Origin: Limnoglobus roseus
Lineage (GTDB): Bacteria; Planctomycetota; Planctomycetia; Gemmatales; Gemmataceae
Reading direction: 5' to 3'
Length of the DNA: 64,000 bases
Assembly (NCBI RefSeq): GCF_008254045.1
Contig: NZ_CP042425.1
Location: 5,518,001-5,582,000, forward strand
The position numbers and the translations under genes are program-made. The notes under the pieces are model-generated. The model saw only the letters and a program-made list of their open reading frames with translations. It had not been told where the DNA came from and searched no databases. Numbering within the stretch: position 1 is the stretch's first letter; every line of letters begins with the position of its first letter. Of this stretch, positions 1-10,051 are shown piece after piece.

Positions 1-2104
1 CGCGGAGCGAGTAGGCGAGTTCCTCGATGAAGAACGGATTCCCCTGGGCTTTCGCCCGCAGCAACTCGGCCATCGACTCCGGCACGTCCGTCACGCCGAG
101 GCGGCGCTTCACGAGGGCTAAGCTTTCCTCCGCGGACATCGGGCCGAGCGGGAGGCGGTGCGTCGTGCCGGCGGCCGCGATCGGAACGAAATCCCGCGGC
201 AAGGGCTCCAGCAACGGGCGGGTCACGATGACGATCAATAGCGCGGGCACCTGTTGGCTCGCTTGCCGCAGCAGCGCCCACGAAGCCGAGTCGAGCCAGT
301 GGCAGTCTTCGAGGATCAATTGCCGCGGTGCCGCTTCGGTTTCCCGCTGGAGCAGTCGGATCAGCAGCGCGTTCGTGTTACTGAGGCGGACTTCCCCCGT
401 CATCTCGGCCGTCAGCGGCGAGTCGGGGAAGTCGAGTGAGAGAACCCCGTTCAACAGCGCCGCGCGCGATTCTAACTCGGGGTCGAACTCCAGCAGTTGT
501 AAAACCTGTAGGCATTGTTCTTCCGTCGGCTCACTGGCGTGGAGGTCGAAGAGTTGGCGGAAGATCGACCGCCACGCAAAGTACGGCGTCGAGCGTTCGA
601 TCGCGAGGGCGGCCCCGAGCCAGGTCGTCAGTTCCAGTTTGTGGGCGATGCGGAGGACGTTCGCGACCAGCGTGGACTTGCCGATGCCGGCCTCGCCCTC
701 GATCAGCACGACGGCCGAGGCGCAGTCTTCGAGCGTCTTTTGGGTGATCTCTTCGAGCTGGCGCTGTTCCGCAGACCGCCCGACCATCTGCTGCGAGCGC
801 TTCAAGTCCACGACGTCTTGGGCAACTCGGAGCGGCCGGAAGACGGGGGTGGGGTGGGCCTTGCCTTTCAACGGGATCGGCGGGAGGACGTTCCATTCGA
901 AGCGGTCCTGCGCGAACTTATAGGTCCGCTCGTCGCACAGGATGCCGCCCTTCGCCGCTTGCATCAGGCGGGCCGACAGGTTGACGAGGTCGCCGATGAT
1001 CGTGAACTCGCACCGGACGTCGCTGCCGATGACGCCACAGAAGACGCGACCGCTCGTCACGCCGACGGAACTGGCCCACCCGAGTTCCGTCAGCTTCGCG
1101 TGGATCGCGAGCGCGGCCAGGGTACCGCGGAGCGGGTCGTCTTCGTGCGCGAGCGGCGGCAACCCCAGCGCGGCCACGAACGTCACGCCCTTCTCGTCCG
1201 TGCTCAGCTTGTTGACACTGCCTTCGTAGTGGTAGAGGGCCTCCTGGAGCGCCACCATCACGGCTTGCGACTTCGCCAGGGTCGTGCGGAAGGTTAGATC
1301 GGGCAGGTTCACGAACAGCACGGTCAGCCGGCGGATTTCCGCGAGCCACCCGCTTTGTCCCGCCGCGAGCCGACGGTGAATGGCGGCCGGGATGAAACCC
1401 AGCAGGTTCGGGACGGCTTCGGGCGAGACGGTCGGGACCGCCAGCGGTATCGGCGGTCGAGTCCCGGAAACGGCATCGAGGCGTGTGAACTCGGGCGTGA
1501 GGGCCGTGCCCGTGGCCGAGTCCTGGAGCAAGTTCCAGGCTTGCTGGCCGAGGACGACCCAACCGGTTTCGCCGACGCCGGCGGCCATTGTCGCCTCGAC
1601 AACCGGGGGGCCGACGACGACGAACTCCCACCGCTGGTAGACGCCGCCGATGCTGACCGCGGACAGCGGGCCCGCCCCCACGCCCGCCCGGAGGGACAAC
1701 CGCTGCCCCGCTGCCGCCGCGAACGTCGTCATCGCGGCTTGCACCTGCAAACCGCAATTCGCGGCAGCGCGGGTGACGCCGGTAAGTTCGTGTTGGGCCT
1801 GTACGGGCCAGAACGCCAGGAGCGCGTCGCCGGCGAACTTCACCACATCGCCACCGTTTTCGACGATCACCTCGATGAGCTTGCCGAAGTACGCATTAAG
1901 AATCTGTGTGAGTTCCTCGACGCCGTCGGCCCCCTTCGACGCCAGCCGTTCGCTGAGCGCGGTGAAGCCGGAGATGTCCGCAAACAACACCGCACCATAC
2001 GACGCCTCCGCCGAGGCCGATGGGGCCGTGCCCGTTATCAGGTGGCGGAGCAGCACGGCGGGCACAAACCGTGAAACATCTTCGGGGCGGGCCAGTGCGG
2101 TCAT
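1..2104 (-). CDS. Adenylate/guanylate cyclase with AAA ATPase region, soluble-AC-like (3' end beyond window)
   Basis: Reading starts at ATG 2104 (MTALARPEDVSRF) and stays open to the left edge, about 700 codons. Residues about 40-110 form a class III nucleotide cyclase domain: FADISGFTAL carries the first metal-binding Asp and KFAGDALLAFW the second. A second cyclase-like domain follows at about 275-430 with the conserved EFTIIGDLVNLSARL, but its first metal Asp position reads LFVNLPDL. Next comes a P-loop ATPase, Walker A EGEAGIGKST near residue 465 and Walker B-like QLILEDCHWLDS near 590. Two cyclase domains followed by a NTPase is the layout of bicarbonate-responsive soluble adenylyl cyclases, so cAMP synthesis by a pseudo-heterodimer is likely. 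A long tetratricopeptide tail would be expected off the window. No membrane segment seen. Confidence 0.85.
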   Translation of the reverse strand, partial: MTALARPEDVSRFVPAVLLRHLITGTAPSASAEASYGAVLFADISGFTALSERLASKGADGVEELTQILNAYFGKLIEVIVENGGDVVKFAGDALLAFWPVQAQHELTGVTRAAANCGLQVQAAMTTFAAAAGQRLSLRAGVGAGPLSAVSIGGVYQRWEFVVVGPPVVEATMAAGVGETGWVVLGQQAWNLLQDSATGTALTPEFTRLDAVSGTRPPIPLAVPTVSPEAVPNLLGFIPAAIHRRLAAGQSGWLAEIRRLTVLFVNLPDLTFRTTLAKSQAVMVALQEALYHYEGSVNKLSTDEKGVTFVAALGLPPLAHEDDPLRGTLAALAIHAKLTELGWASSVGVTSGRVFCGVIGSDVRCEFTIIGDLVNLSARLMQAAKGGILCDERTYKFAQDRFEWNVLPPIPLKGKAHPTPVFRPLRVAQDVVDLKRSQQMVGRSAEQRQLEEITQKTLEDCASAVVLIEGEAGIGKSTLVANVLRIAHKLELTTWLGAALAIERSTPYFAWRSIFRQLFDLHASEPTEEQCLQVLQLLEFDPELESRAALLNGVLSLDFPDSPLTAEMTGEVRLSNTNALLIRLLQRETEAAPRQLILEDCHWLDSASWALLRQASQQVPALLIVIVTRPLLEPLPRDFVPIAAAGTTHRLPLGPMSAEESLALVKRRLGVTDVPESMAELLRAKAQGNPFFIEELAYSLR

Positions 2105-2272
2105 AGTCGGTCGGAACGGGCGACCCATCGCCGGTGAAAGGATTCGGGCACATCCAAAATCAGTCTGATGGGAAGGGCCGCCCGGGTCAACGAGAATTGC
2201 GAAGGCATGAACGATCAGGCGTCCTGAACCGGGATGCGGAAACAGGTGGCGCGGGTCGCCGGCGTTACTCGC

Positions 2273-2971
2273 TCACCCCGGCTGTTCCAGCAAGACCTCC
2301 CACTCGACCGCAATGACGCCGGTCCGCAATTCGAGGTCCTGCTCCAAGTCGGCTACGGCCGCGTCGTTCCGGGCCGGGAGTGTGACGTGGACCAGCACCG
2401 ACGCCTGCTTCCGCCGCTTCGAGTGCTTCGACTTCACCGTGCCCACGACCCAACCCTTCCGCGCCTCGATTCGGCGGCGGACCTCGTCCTGGACGTCGCC
2501 CCGCTGTTTGCCCTGACAGATCACTTTCACGAGATACGTCGTCTCACCACCCATGGCCCGGACCCACACGTCGACCCGCCGCGCGAGCGGGCGGACCCCG
2601 ACGTTGATCCCGAGCACCAGGGCCGCCCCGATAACGCCCTCAATCGGGAAACCCATCCCGGCCAGCACCCCGACGGCCGCGCTGCACCAGAGCGTCGCCG
2701 CGGTGTCAATGCCCTTGACGTTGAGTCCCTCGCGGAGGATCACCCCGCCGCCGAGGAAGCCGACTCCGGAGACGACGTAGGACGCGACTCGGGTCGGGCT
2801 GTTCGTATCCCCGGCGAGGCGGGAGACCGCGACGAAGATCGCCGCACCGAGGCAGACCAAGGCGTTCGTTCGCAACCCGGCGGGGTGCTGGCGGACTTGC
2901 CGCTCCAGCCCGATCAGGCAGCCCATGATCAGCGCGATCGTGCAGTCGATGAAGAAGGTGGTTGTGGTCAT
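2273..2971 (-). CDS. MgtC/SapB family membrane protein
   Basis: 232 residues, ATG start. Four to five hydrophobic segments fill residues 1-150. The family signature is clear: GCLIGLERQVRQHPAGLRT near the N-terminus, then SYVVSGVGFLGGGVIL and TAATLWCSAAVGVLAGMG. A soluble C-terminal tail (about 150-232) contains a basic stretch SKHSKRRKQ and resembles the ACT-like tail of MgtC proteins. Members are inner-membrane proteins linked to magnesium limitation and ATP-synthase control in pathogens; the role in free-living planctomycetes is unknown. It stands alone between the cyclase gene and a hypothetical gene, so nothing in the context refines the role. Confidence 0.9.
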   Translation of the reverse strand: MTTTTFFIDCTIALIMGCLIGLERQVRQHPAGLRTNALVCLGAAIFVAVSRLAGDTNSPTRVASYVVSGVGFLGGGVILREGLNVKGIDTAATLWCSAAVGVLAGMGFPIEGVIGAALVLGINVGVRPLARRVDVWVRAMGGETTYLVKVICQGKQRGDVQDEVRRRIEARKGWVVGTVKSKHSKRRKQASVLVHVTLPARNDAAVADLEQDLELRTGVIAVEWEVLLEQPG

Positions 2972-3113
2972 TGTTGGCCTGAGTATTTATGCAACTCTGG
3001 GTGGTAAGTCTTCCGCGGTGCAGCTCGTATGATCCACCGCACGACGAACGGATGCCGAGCGGTCGCTTTCCGTGATTGACGGGCGCTCTCGCTCGGCATC
3101 CAATCGGCCACGG

Positions 3114-3692
3114 TCAAGGGCCGGCGAGCGTGTCGGCCGGGTCGGGTTTCACGTCGAACGCCCGCACTACCACTGATCCGCCGCCTGGCAGGGGAATGAG
3201 AACTGCGTCGGTGAGAGGCGGCTGGCCCCAAGACGGCACGTCGGCGGGTTCGCCATCCCTCGAATCGGCGGCTAGCACGATCAGGAGAGCGGCTGACCGC
3301 TTCCACCCCAGCCCCAACAGTCGCGCGATCGCGGCTTCCGTTCGCGCCTGCCAATCCTCGTTCCGGCCGTTTCGGGCGGGCGCCACCACGAACTCGGCGA
3401 ACAGCCACAGATGGTGCCCCGGATCGCCGACGCCGCCGACCCGCAGGCCGCCTCGTGCTGCTGATGGCCGACCGTCGGCCCCGGTCACCCCTTCGCTGCC
3501 GTAGGTCGGGCGGAACTCAACTTCACCGAATCGGCCGCCGGCCGACCGGCAGGCCAGGTACGCCTCGCCCTCCAGCCACCCGTCGAACGGGGCGTCGGTC
3601 GCCACCAAGTGGGCGAGGTCCGCTGCCTGCCCCGCCAGGCGTGCGCAGACGGTGTGGAATACATCGGCCGCGAACCCGTGCGTGTCGTCCAT
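3114..3692 (-). CDS. Hypothetical protein
   Basis: 192 residues from ATG 3692 (MDDTHGFAADVFHTV). I do not recognise a family. It has no signal peptide or membrane segment and looks like a compact alpha/beta protein: an amphipathic N-terminal helix, a central LWLFAEFVVA strand, a helix with AAIARLLGLGW, then a RSAALLIVLAAD strand. It lies 93 bases downstream of the secreted esterase gene on the same strand and may be co-transcribed with it. Codon use matches the neighbours. The function cannot be inferred. Confidence 0.6.
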   Translation of the reverse strand: MDDTHGFAADVFHTVCARLAGQAADLAHLVATDAPFDGWLEGEAYLACRSAGGRFGEVEFRPTYGSEGVTGADGRPSAARGGLRVGGVGDPGHHLWLFAEFVVAPARNGRNEDWQARTEAAIARLLGLGWKRSAALLIVLAADSRDGEPADVPSWGQPPLTDAVLIPLPGGGSVVVRAFDVKPDPADTLAGP

Positions 3693-3785
3693 GGAAAGAT
3701 GCCACTCCCCATCGCGAAAGGGTTCACTGTCCGCCGGCCTCGCGTTGGCCGACGGCAGGCCACCGGCGAGGCTCGCGATCTCGCA

Positions 3786-5321
3786 CTATTTCTTCGCGTA
3801 GCCCTGCCAGAGCCACTCCAACGCCTCCGGAAGAGTCTGCCGGGTGACCTTCCCGTCCGTGTGGCCGGCCGCCTTCGCGAAGACGTAGCGGTAGTGGTAC
3901 CCCTTCGCCTTCAGGGCGGCGGCCATCCGCTGGTTCGCCAGCACCCAGTTGTGCAGGCTGGCCTCGTCCCGCTTAGACCCGTTGTCGTTTTCGCTGACCT
4001 CCAACCACACCCGCAGCGGCTTGGCCTCCGCCTTCGGGATCAGGTTCTCGTGGTACTCCCACGCCCCGTGCGGCGACTTCGGGTTCAGCGGCGATTGCTG
4101 ATTCACGTATGTCCCGGAGTACGTCAACACACGGTGGTACAGGTCCGGGCGGAACCAGGCCATCGTGAACGCGGCCGCCCCGCCGGAACTCCCGCCCATC
4201 GTCGCGCGGCCGTCCGGGTCGGTCGTGAACTTGACCCCCGCCTCCTTCGTCGCCCGCGGGAGAACCTCGGTTTCGACGAAGTTGGCGTACACGTCCGACA
4301 CGGTGTCGTACTCCAGCCCCCGTTGGCTGCCCTGGGCGTCGCCCCCGCCCGAGTCGATCAGGATGGCTGCCATGACCGGGATTCGCTTCTCGTGGATCAG
4401 GGTGTCGAGTGTGGGGATGAGCGACTTGACGTACCCGCCGCCGTCTTGGGCGATGATGAACGGAACCGCAGTGCCGGCGACGTACTGCTTCGGGACATAC
4501 ACCCACACCTTCCGCTTGTACGGGACGACCCCGGGCTGCCGTTTGGCGATGCCCGGGTAGATCTTGGAGTCCTCGGAGTTCATGACGAACGGGGTGACCG
4601 TGCCCCGCGGCACGCCGTCCTTGACGGCCAACTCTGGGGCGTCCTTGTAGCCTGGGCCGATGACGACGTCGCCGTCCGCGAACTTGTCGCCGGCCGCTTT
4701 CGGGTCGTCGTTCTTGGGCAAGTTCGGCACGAGTTTCGGGTCGTAGGTGGACTCCTTCGCGACCTGGATCATGGTGATCCGCATCTTGGTCGGGAAGAAC
4801 TTCTCCGGGTCGGTCCGCTTGTGCGCGTGGCCACTGCCGCCGCTGTCATCCTTCATCACCAGGTGCATTTCCTTGATGCCGTCCTCCCAGACGATGTTGT
4901 CGTTCTGCCAGAAGGAGGTCATCTTCACGTCCTTCTCGTAGACGCCCTTCTCCTTGTAAAGGTCGGTGCCGGTGCAGCCGTAGCCGGCCTTTTGCCCCTT
5001 GTTCGGGATGTAGCACAGCGTCCAGGTGGTCGGCGCGCCGCCCTCCGGCTTCTCGATCACCTCGGCGCGGATGTGGACGGTGCCGTTGCGGTAATCGACC
5101 GGGTTGGTCCAGTCCTTGGGGCGGTCGGCGTTGAGCATCTTGTCGCGGACGTAGTAGTGCGACTTGCTCGGCTTAGAGTTGTCGGCGTCGTCCTTGGTGA
5201 AGGTAAAGGTGGCGTCGAACAGGACGAACTGTTGCGCGTAGCCCCTCGGGCCGGCCAGCAGCAGTGCCAGAGCCGCCAAGGCGAACGCGGAACAATTCGA
5301 ACGCGGGAATCTTTGATTCAT
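3786..5321 (-). CDS. Secreted esterase of the enterochelin-esterase/esterase D fold
   Basis: 511 residues. A signal peptide is visible at residues 1-30 (basic start, then AFALAALALLLAGP, cleavage probably after YAQ). The C-terminal half is an alpha/beta hydrolase of the esterase family: WVYVPKQYVAGTAVPFIIAQDGGG oxyanion-side strand (quoted in part), LIDSGGGDAQGSQRGLEYD, and the nucleophile elbow MGGSSGGAAAF near residue 375. A late His in AAGHTDGK is a good catalytic-base candidate. The N-terminal 200 residues form an extra domain with several Cys and Asn, possibly beta-sandwich. Substrates of related planctomycete proteins are mostly unknown; an acyl or feruloyl ester in polysaccharide breakdown is the best guess. 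Confidence 0.8.
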   Translation of the reverse strand: MNQRFPRSNCSAFALAALALLLAGPRGYAQQFVLFDATFTFTKDDADNSKPSKSHYYVRDKMLNADRPKDWTNPVDYRNGTVHIRAEVIEKPEGGAPTTWTLCYIPNKGQKAGYGCTGTDLYKEKGVYEKDVKMTSFWQNDNIVWEDGIKEMHLVMKDDSGGSGHAHKRTDPEKFFPTKMRITMIQVAKESTYDPKLVPNLPKNDDPKAAGDKFADGDVVIGPGYKDAPELAVKDGVPRGTVTPFVMNSEDSKIYPGIAKRQPGVVPYKRKVWVYVPKQYVAGTAVPFIIAQDGGGYVKSLIPTLDTLIHEKRIPVMAAILIDSGGGDAQGSQRGLEYDTVSDVYANFVETEVLPRATKEAGVKFTTDPDGRATMGGSSGGAAAFTMAWFRPDLYHRVLTYSGTYVNQQSPLNPKSPHGAWEYHENLIPKAEAKPLRVWLEVSENDNGSKRDEASLHNWVLANQRMAAALKAKGYHYRYVFAKAAGHTDGKVTRQTLPEALEWLWQGYAKK

Positions 5322-5692
5322 AATGGACTCTCCGAGTTGTCACCGGCGACGTTCTGCCGGCCGGCTCATCGCCACGGTGGTCAGGGCAAGGGTTGAGCCA
5401 GGGGTGGACACGATGCTTGTTTATTCGGCACGCCGGAACAATCCAACACCCGCCGTCCGGAGACTGTATCGTCACGGTAGTGGCGTTCACAGCCGACCGA
5501 TATCAGGGCCGTACGAGTCGATCTTCGCCGGGCTGAGGGCCGGTCATTCCCGCGGGTGAGACGTGGGCCCAGATCAAGCGGGAGTAAGTGTGGGCGTTTG
5601 CCAACGCCCGGGTGCGGTACCTTTCGCACGCCGTTCAGTGGGAGTGGAAGTGGTGTGTTCGAAGCCGCAGCAGTGGCCGCGACCGAACATCG
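5322..5692. other. Intergenic stretch with a short hairpin
   Basis: No convincing gene in either strand. It must hold the promoter of the secreted esterase (left, minus strand) and the 3' end signals of the large kinase gene (right, minus strand). A perfect 7-bp stem GGGCGTT/AACGCCC with a 4-base loop lies at 5592-5609, about 85 bases past the kinase stop codon. It lacks a U-run, so it is at most a weak or Rho-assisted terminator or an mRNA 3'-end stabiliser. Confidence 0.4.
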
Positions 5693-8600
5693 TCATTCGA
5701 GTGTTTTTGGCCGGCGGGCAGCCAACTCTGGGACGGGCCGTTCGATCGATTCCATCGCAGCCTCGGCGGCCTGGATCTGTGCCGGGGCTTGGGGCAACTT
5801 CAGTCGGAGGGCAATTCGTCCCCGCACGACCGACGACTGCGCTTGCTCGTACGTGGCCTTCTGCTTTTCGGCGACCGCACAGCTCTCGTCCGCGAACGAC
5901 AGGGCTTCCTTCAACTTGCCATCCGCGGCGAGGAGGAGACTTCGCTCGCGCAACGCCTGGGGGCGGTCGCCGGGAACGAAACGGGCGAACCACGTCGCCC
6001 ATCGGGCCAGCCGGATCGCTCGCCGGCGGAACGGCTTGCCCCGGCCTTTGTTCGCCTGGTCCACGGCGTCGGCGTGGCGTCGCAGGGCCGCGGTCAGCGA
6101 TGTCAAGACGGGCATCGTGTGGAAGACGATCACCAGATTCTTTTTCACGAGTTCGAAAGCACGCTCGTGAACCCGCATCGCGTCCAGCGTGCGGCCGTGG
6201 AAGAGGTGCCAGTGCCCCTCCGCCATCAACCCGTAGGACGTTGCCAGGATGTCGTCCGGTCGGGGGCGGCAGCAACTGCGCAGTTGCTCGAACGGCAAGT
6301 TCCCCTGGGTCAATCGCGCCCAAAGTTCGAGGGCCGCGTAGGACAAGTTGTCCTCCCCCGTTCGCACGCTCGATTGAAATAGCCGCCGCGCTTCCTCACT
6401 CGCCTCGCGCAACTTGCCTTGTCGATAGAGGCAGAGGCCCTTGTGATAGTACGCCACGTACAGTTCCCAGAGGTCGCCCATCCCGCCGATGAGCGCGATC
6501 GCCTCGTCAAATCGGGCGATCGCTTCCTCGAAACGTCCCGATGCGTACAGTGCCAATCCGCTGTAGTTGTACCCGTGGCCCAGCCCCCAGAGGTCGTTCT
6601 GCTTTCGGCTCAGGTCCAGGGATCGGTTGACATAATTTGCCCCCCGCGAGTTCCATCCGACAATGTTCATCATGACGGCGTGGTGAGAATAGTTGAACGC
6701 CAGGGCGCGACCGGGGGGGATCTGTTCCGCACGGTTCATTGCGGACAGGTGCGCCCAGATGTACTTGACCGTGTTGTGAAACCAGTACGTTTCACTCACG
6801 CGGTCGAAGATGCGGACGACAAGGGCAGACTGCTCGCTTGGTGATTTTGCGTGCAAGCGAGACGGAAAGAGGGTGTGCAGGGCCTGGATGAAGGTTTCGT
6901 GGAACAAGCCCGACAGCCAGCCGATGCTGGAGCGCGGAACCCACTGGCCCAGACGACGCAGCGCCCGCTCGTAGACGACCAGGCTTTCGTTGATCGCACA
7001 CTGCTTGAAGGCAAGTTCGCCTTGCAGAGCCTCGATCCGCGCCTGCTCGATCGGTTGGTTCGTCAGGGCCACCGCGCCGTCCAATTCTTGCGAGGCCTCC
7101 CAGTACCGCCCCAGGAGCATCAGCGCCTCGCCGCGGCCCTCGCAGATCCGGAACCGGATTGCCGCAGAAGCCGACTCGGCGTTCCGCCGGGCGATTGCGA
7201 ATTGTTCCGCGGCCACTTCAAGGGCGAACTGACGCCGGGCTTGTTCGCCCGCCAGTAGGGCGTAGGCCCACGCCCGGCGGGACTCGCCGGCAGCATCGTA
7301 GTGGTAGGCCAAATCGTACACCCGCGGGACCGCTCGGCCCTCGTCCTCCCGGCCCTTCTCGCCGCGCTCCAGGGCCACCACGAGTTCGGCCGACGCGCCG
7401 CCCCCCTCGGCTTCAATGACCTCGGCGAGGGTCCGGTGGATCGTCCTGCGGCTTTCCGGTCCCATCTGACCGAGCACGGTTTCCCTCACCCGGTCGTGGT
7501 AGGTGTCGACTAGGAGGTTCTCCTCCGGACCGACCAGGCGAACCAGGCGCTCGTTGCGCATGTGCATGATGGTGGCGACGGGCGCCAAAGCGTGCCCGGC
7601 CGTTCGTGAGGCCTCCGCCAAGGAAAGGGCCTGGCCCGAAACCGCCACGACGTTAAGAAGGCTTCCCGCCTCGGCGGGCAGGCGGGCCATTTTCCGGGCG
7701 AGCAGTTCGGGCATCTCCAGCGGCTGAAATGAATCCGTCTCCGGATCGAAGCAGCCGACCAGTTCGATCAGCAAGTACGGGTTGCCACCCGTTTCCGCAG
7801 CCATCTGGGCCGCTCGAAGCCGGATGGCCGGGGTGTCCTTGCCCAGCAGGGAAAGCACCAGTTCGGTGCACTCCTCCATCCCGAGCGGCGACACGGTCAC
7901 CTCGCGATGGCCGAGAGCCACGTCGTGCTTCCGATTCAGCTCGTGCCACTTGCGGAGGAAGGGGCTAGTTTCGGTTTCGTCGCTGCGGTAACTGCCCAGG
8001 AACAAGAGCCGTGGTGCCTGGGGCGGCCGCAAGACCGTGAACAGCACCTCGGCACTGTCGGCGTCGCCCCACTGCAAGTCGTCCACGAACGCGATCAGCG
8101 GCCGGTCTTGACTGAGGCCGCAGAGCAGTTCTCGCAAGGCTGTGAAGGCACGGTCGCGGATCTGCGGTTCGTCCAGGTTGCCGAGGTTCACGCGGGGAGC
8201 TTGGGCCACCACATCAACGCGGTGGAGTACGGAAAAGACCTGGCAGAGCACCCCAATGTCCGCGGGCATCACTCGCGCGGCTTCTTCGTGGGGCAACGTC
8301 CGCAGGAAGGTGGCCAGGGCATCAATCAGATTGTCGAGAGCCTTGAACGGCACCGACTCGCGGTCGTAACAGCGGGCCGAGAGCACGACCAGATCCGGGT
8401 CGTGGCGCAGCGTTTGGAGGAAGTGCTCGGCCAGCGTCGACTTGCCCTCGCCGGACCGGCCGCGGATGAAGGCGGTGATCGGTTCTCGCTGTTGCTGGAA
8501 CGTGCGGTAGGCATCCTTCAACGCTTCCAGGTGCTCGCCCCGGCCCACCAGATGCCAGCCCGCGGCGACGGCCCCGGAACGGACGGCGGCGTGCGAAGCG

Positions 8601-9805
8601 ATGACCTTGGCGATCGCGAGGGCATCGGGCCGCTGGTCCGGGGCGCGGGCCAGCAACCGCATGGCCAACTCCGCGAGATCGTCTGGGAGATCGGGCACGT
8701 CGGCCAGCGACGGCGGGTCGAGGTTTTGCTTCTTTCGAAGCACCTTCAGGGGATCGCCGGAAAACGGGAGTCTTCCGGTCAGGGCCTCGTAGAGCATGAC
8801 GCCGACGGCGTACCAATCGCAGGCGGGGGTGATCGCTCCCGCCCCCGCCTGTTCGGGGGCCATGTATCCCGGCGTGCCCGCGATCTCAGCGCCGGTCGTC
8901 GCGGCGTTCCCAGCGAATTCCAGGGCAAGTCCGAAATCCAACAGCAGGACGCGGCCCTCGGGATTGACCATCACGTTGGACGGCTTCAGGTCTCGGTGGA
9001 CGATGTTCCGCCCGTGCAGGGCCAATACGCCCATGACCAGTTGCGCCAGGGCCGAGCGGAGGCGGGGTTCATCCAGAACTCCGGACGGTCGAACGAAACT
9101 GAAGAAGTCTTCCCCCTGGATCAGATCCATGGTGAAGAACCAGTGGCAGCCGTCGGCCTCAAGGGTGTGAAGGCCGATGAGGTTGGGGTGATTGATGTCG
9201 GCCAGGGTGCGAAACTCCCGCTTGAAGCGGTGGAGCGCGGCACCGTTGGCGGCCGGTAGGGTCTTCAGGGCAACGTGGTTGCCCCGCGACTGGTGGACCG
9301 CTTCGTAAACGACGCCCATGCCGCCCCGGCCCAGTTCGCGGAGGAGCAGGTAGTCGCCGAGTCGGCTGGCGGCGGGAACCTTGACGGCGGCGGGCGGCGA
9401 TGCCAACGTGCTCGGCCGGTCATGGCGGTACGCCCGGGACTGTTGCTGGTCCCAGGTGACCGGCGGTGCCTCCGGTGCGGTCTGCGGCCCGTCAGGGTGG
9501 TACACCTGGGACTGTTGCAGGAACGCTTCACGGAGCAGGCCGGTAAACTGCGGGAAGCGTGCCAGGTAGTCATCGAGTTGGGGTTGCTCACCGGCGGCGC
9601 GGCGCCATTCGATCTCAATCGCGAGGAGATTGCGGAGCAAGGTGGGTTGCGCGTCGGCACCGACGCGGTTCAGGTAGGAGTCGATCGCGGGCTTGGTGTC
9701 GTGCTGATACTCCCACGTAAAGGCCGTGCAGAGGGAAACGACCTGCTCGAATGGGGTGGTCAGGGTGTTGGGTTGGTCCTCGGCCCGCATGGCTGTGACT
9801 TCCAT
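5693..9805 (-). CDS. Serine/threonine protein kinase with AAA ATPase and TPR-like C-terminus
   Basis: 1,370 residues from ATG 9805; ATG 9790 has a better ribosome site (GGAAG eight bases upstream) and may be the true start. Residues about 155-410 are a complete Hanks kinase: glycine loop LGRGGMGVVY, VALKTL lysine, catalytic HRDLKPSNV, metal-binding LLLDFGLA, and PGYMAPEQ. Next is an NTPase of the STAND/predictor type with Walker A RGRSGEGKSTL (about 445) and Walker B-like LIAFVDDLQWGD. The last 500 residues are helical repeats of tetratricopeptide type. The layout is that of large signalling ATPases that combine phosphorylation with conformational switching. No transmembrane helix is visible, so it is probably cytosolic. 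Target unknown. Confidence 0.9.
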   Translation of the reverse strand: MEVTAMRAEDQPNTLTTPFEQVVSLCTAFTWEYQHDTKPAIDSYLNRVGADAQPTLLRNLLAIEIEWRRAAGEQPQLDDYLARFPQFTGLLREAFLQQSQVYHPDGPQTAPEAPPVTWDQQQSRAYRHDRPSTLASPPAAVKVPAASRLGDYLLLRELGRGGMGVVYEAVHQSRGNHVALKTLPAANGAALHRFKREFRTLADINHPNLIGLHTLEADGCHWFFTMDLIQGEDFFSFVRPSGVLDEPRLRSALAQLVMGVLALHGRNIVHRDLKPSNVMVNPEGRVLLLDFGLALEFAGNAATTGAEIAGTPGYMAPEQAGAGAITPACDWYAVGVMLYEALTGRLPFSGDPLKVLRKKQNLDPPSLADVPDLPDDLAELAMRLLARAPDQRPDALAIAKVIASHAAVRSGAVAAGWHLVGRGEHLEALKDAYRTFQQQREPITAFIRGRSGEGKSTLAEHFLQTLRHDPDLVVLSARCYDRESVPFKALDNLIDALATFLRTLPHEEAARVMPADIGVLCQVFSVLHRVDVVAQAPRVNLGNLDEPQIRDRAFTALRELLCGLSQDRPLIAFVDDLQWGDADSAEVLFTVLRPPQAPRLLFLGSYRSDETETSPFLRKWHELNRKHDVALGHREVTVSPLGMEECTELVLSLLGKDTPAIRLRAAQMAAETGGNPYLLIELVGCFDPETDSFQPLEMPELLARKMARLPAEAGSLLNVVAVSGQALSLAEASRTAGHALAPVATIMHMRNERLVRLVGPEENLLVDTYHDRVRETVLGQMGPESRRTIHRTLAEVIEAEGGGASAELVVALERGEKGREDEGRAVPRVYDLAYHYDAAGESRRAWAYALLAGEQARRQFALEVAAEQFAIARRNAESASAAIRFRICEGRGEALMLLGRYWEASQELDGAVALTNQPIEQARIEALQGELAFKQCAINESLVVYERALRRLGQWVPRSSIGWLSGLFHETFIQALHTLFPSRLHAKSPSEQSALVVRIFDRVSETYWFHNTVKYIWAHLSAMNRAEQIPPGRALAFNYSHHAVMMNIVGWNSRGANYVNRSLDLSRKQNDLWGLGHGYNYSGLALYASGRFEEAIARFDEAIALIGGMGDLWELYVAYYHKGLCLYRQGKLREASEEARRLFQSSVRTGEDNLSYAALELWARLTQGNLPFEQLRSCCRPRPDDILATSYGLMAEGHWHLFHGRTLDAMRVHERAFELVKKNLVIVFHTMPVLTSLTAALRRHADAVDQANKGRGKPFRRRAIRLARWATWFARFVPGDRPQALRERSLLLAADGKLKEALSFADESCAVAEKQKATYEQAQSSVVRGRIALRLKLPQAPAQIQAAEAAMESIERPVPELAARRPKTLE

Positions 9806-10051
9806 GGGAGTTCGGCAAACAGCTCGACGGGGACGGCCGTCATCGCCACTTGCCCGGTTTGACGACCGGCTTTCGTAATCCCTATCTCAGACGGCGGGGA
9901 AAAACAAGGGCGAGAGACGCCGGTGATCTTTTCGCGGGAGCCGCCAGTTCCAGGCGTCATGCAGTTGGCAGAGGCGTGAACGGGTACTGGCGTTCGGCCC
10001 TCCATTCGGCTATCCCAACCGCACCGCCCCGCGAAAACCGGAGGTACCCTG
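9806..10051. other. Divergent promoter region
   Basis: A 246-base gap between the kinase gene (leftward) and the formylglycine-enzyme-fold gene (rightward); it must contain both promoters. A purine-rich GGAGGTACC lies 5-12 bases before ATG 10052 and is a good ribosome site. I see no RNA gene or repeat. Confidence 0.4.

Noticed and set aside
3609-5396. 595-codon plus-strand ORF opposite the secreted esterase
   Set aside because: Val/Arg/His-rich shadow; the minus frame has a signal peptide and hydrolase motif.
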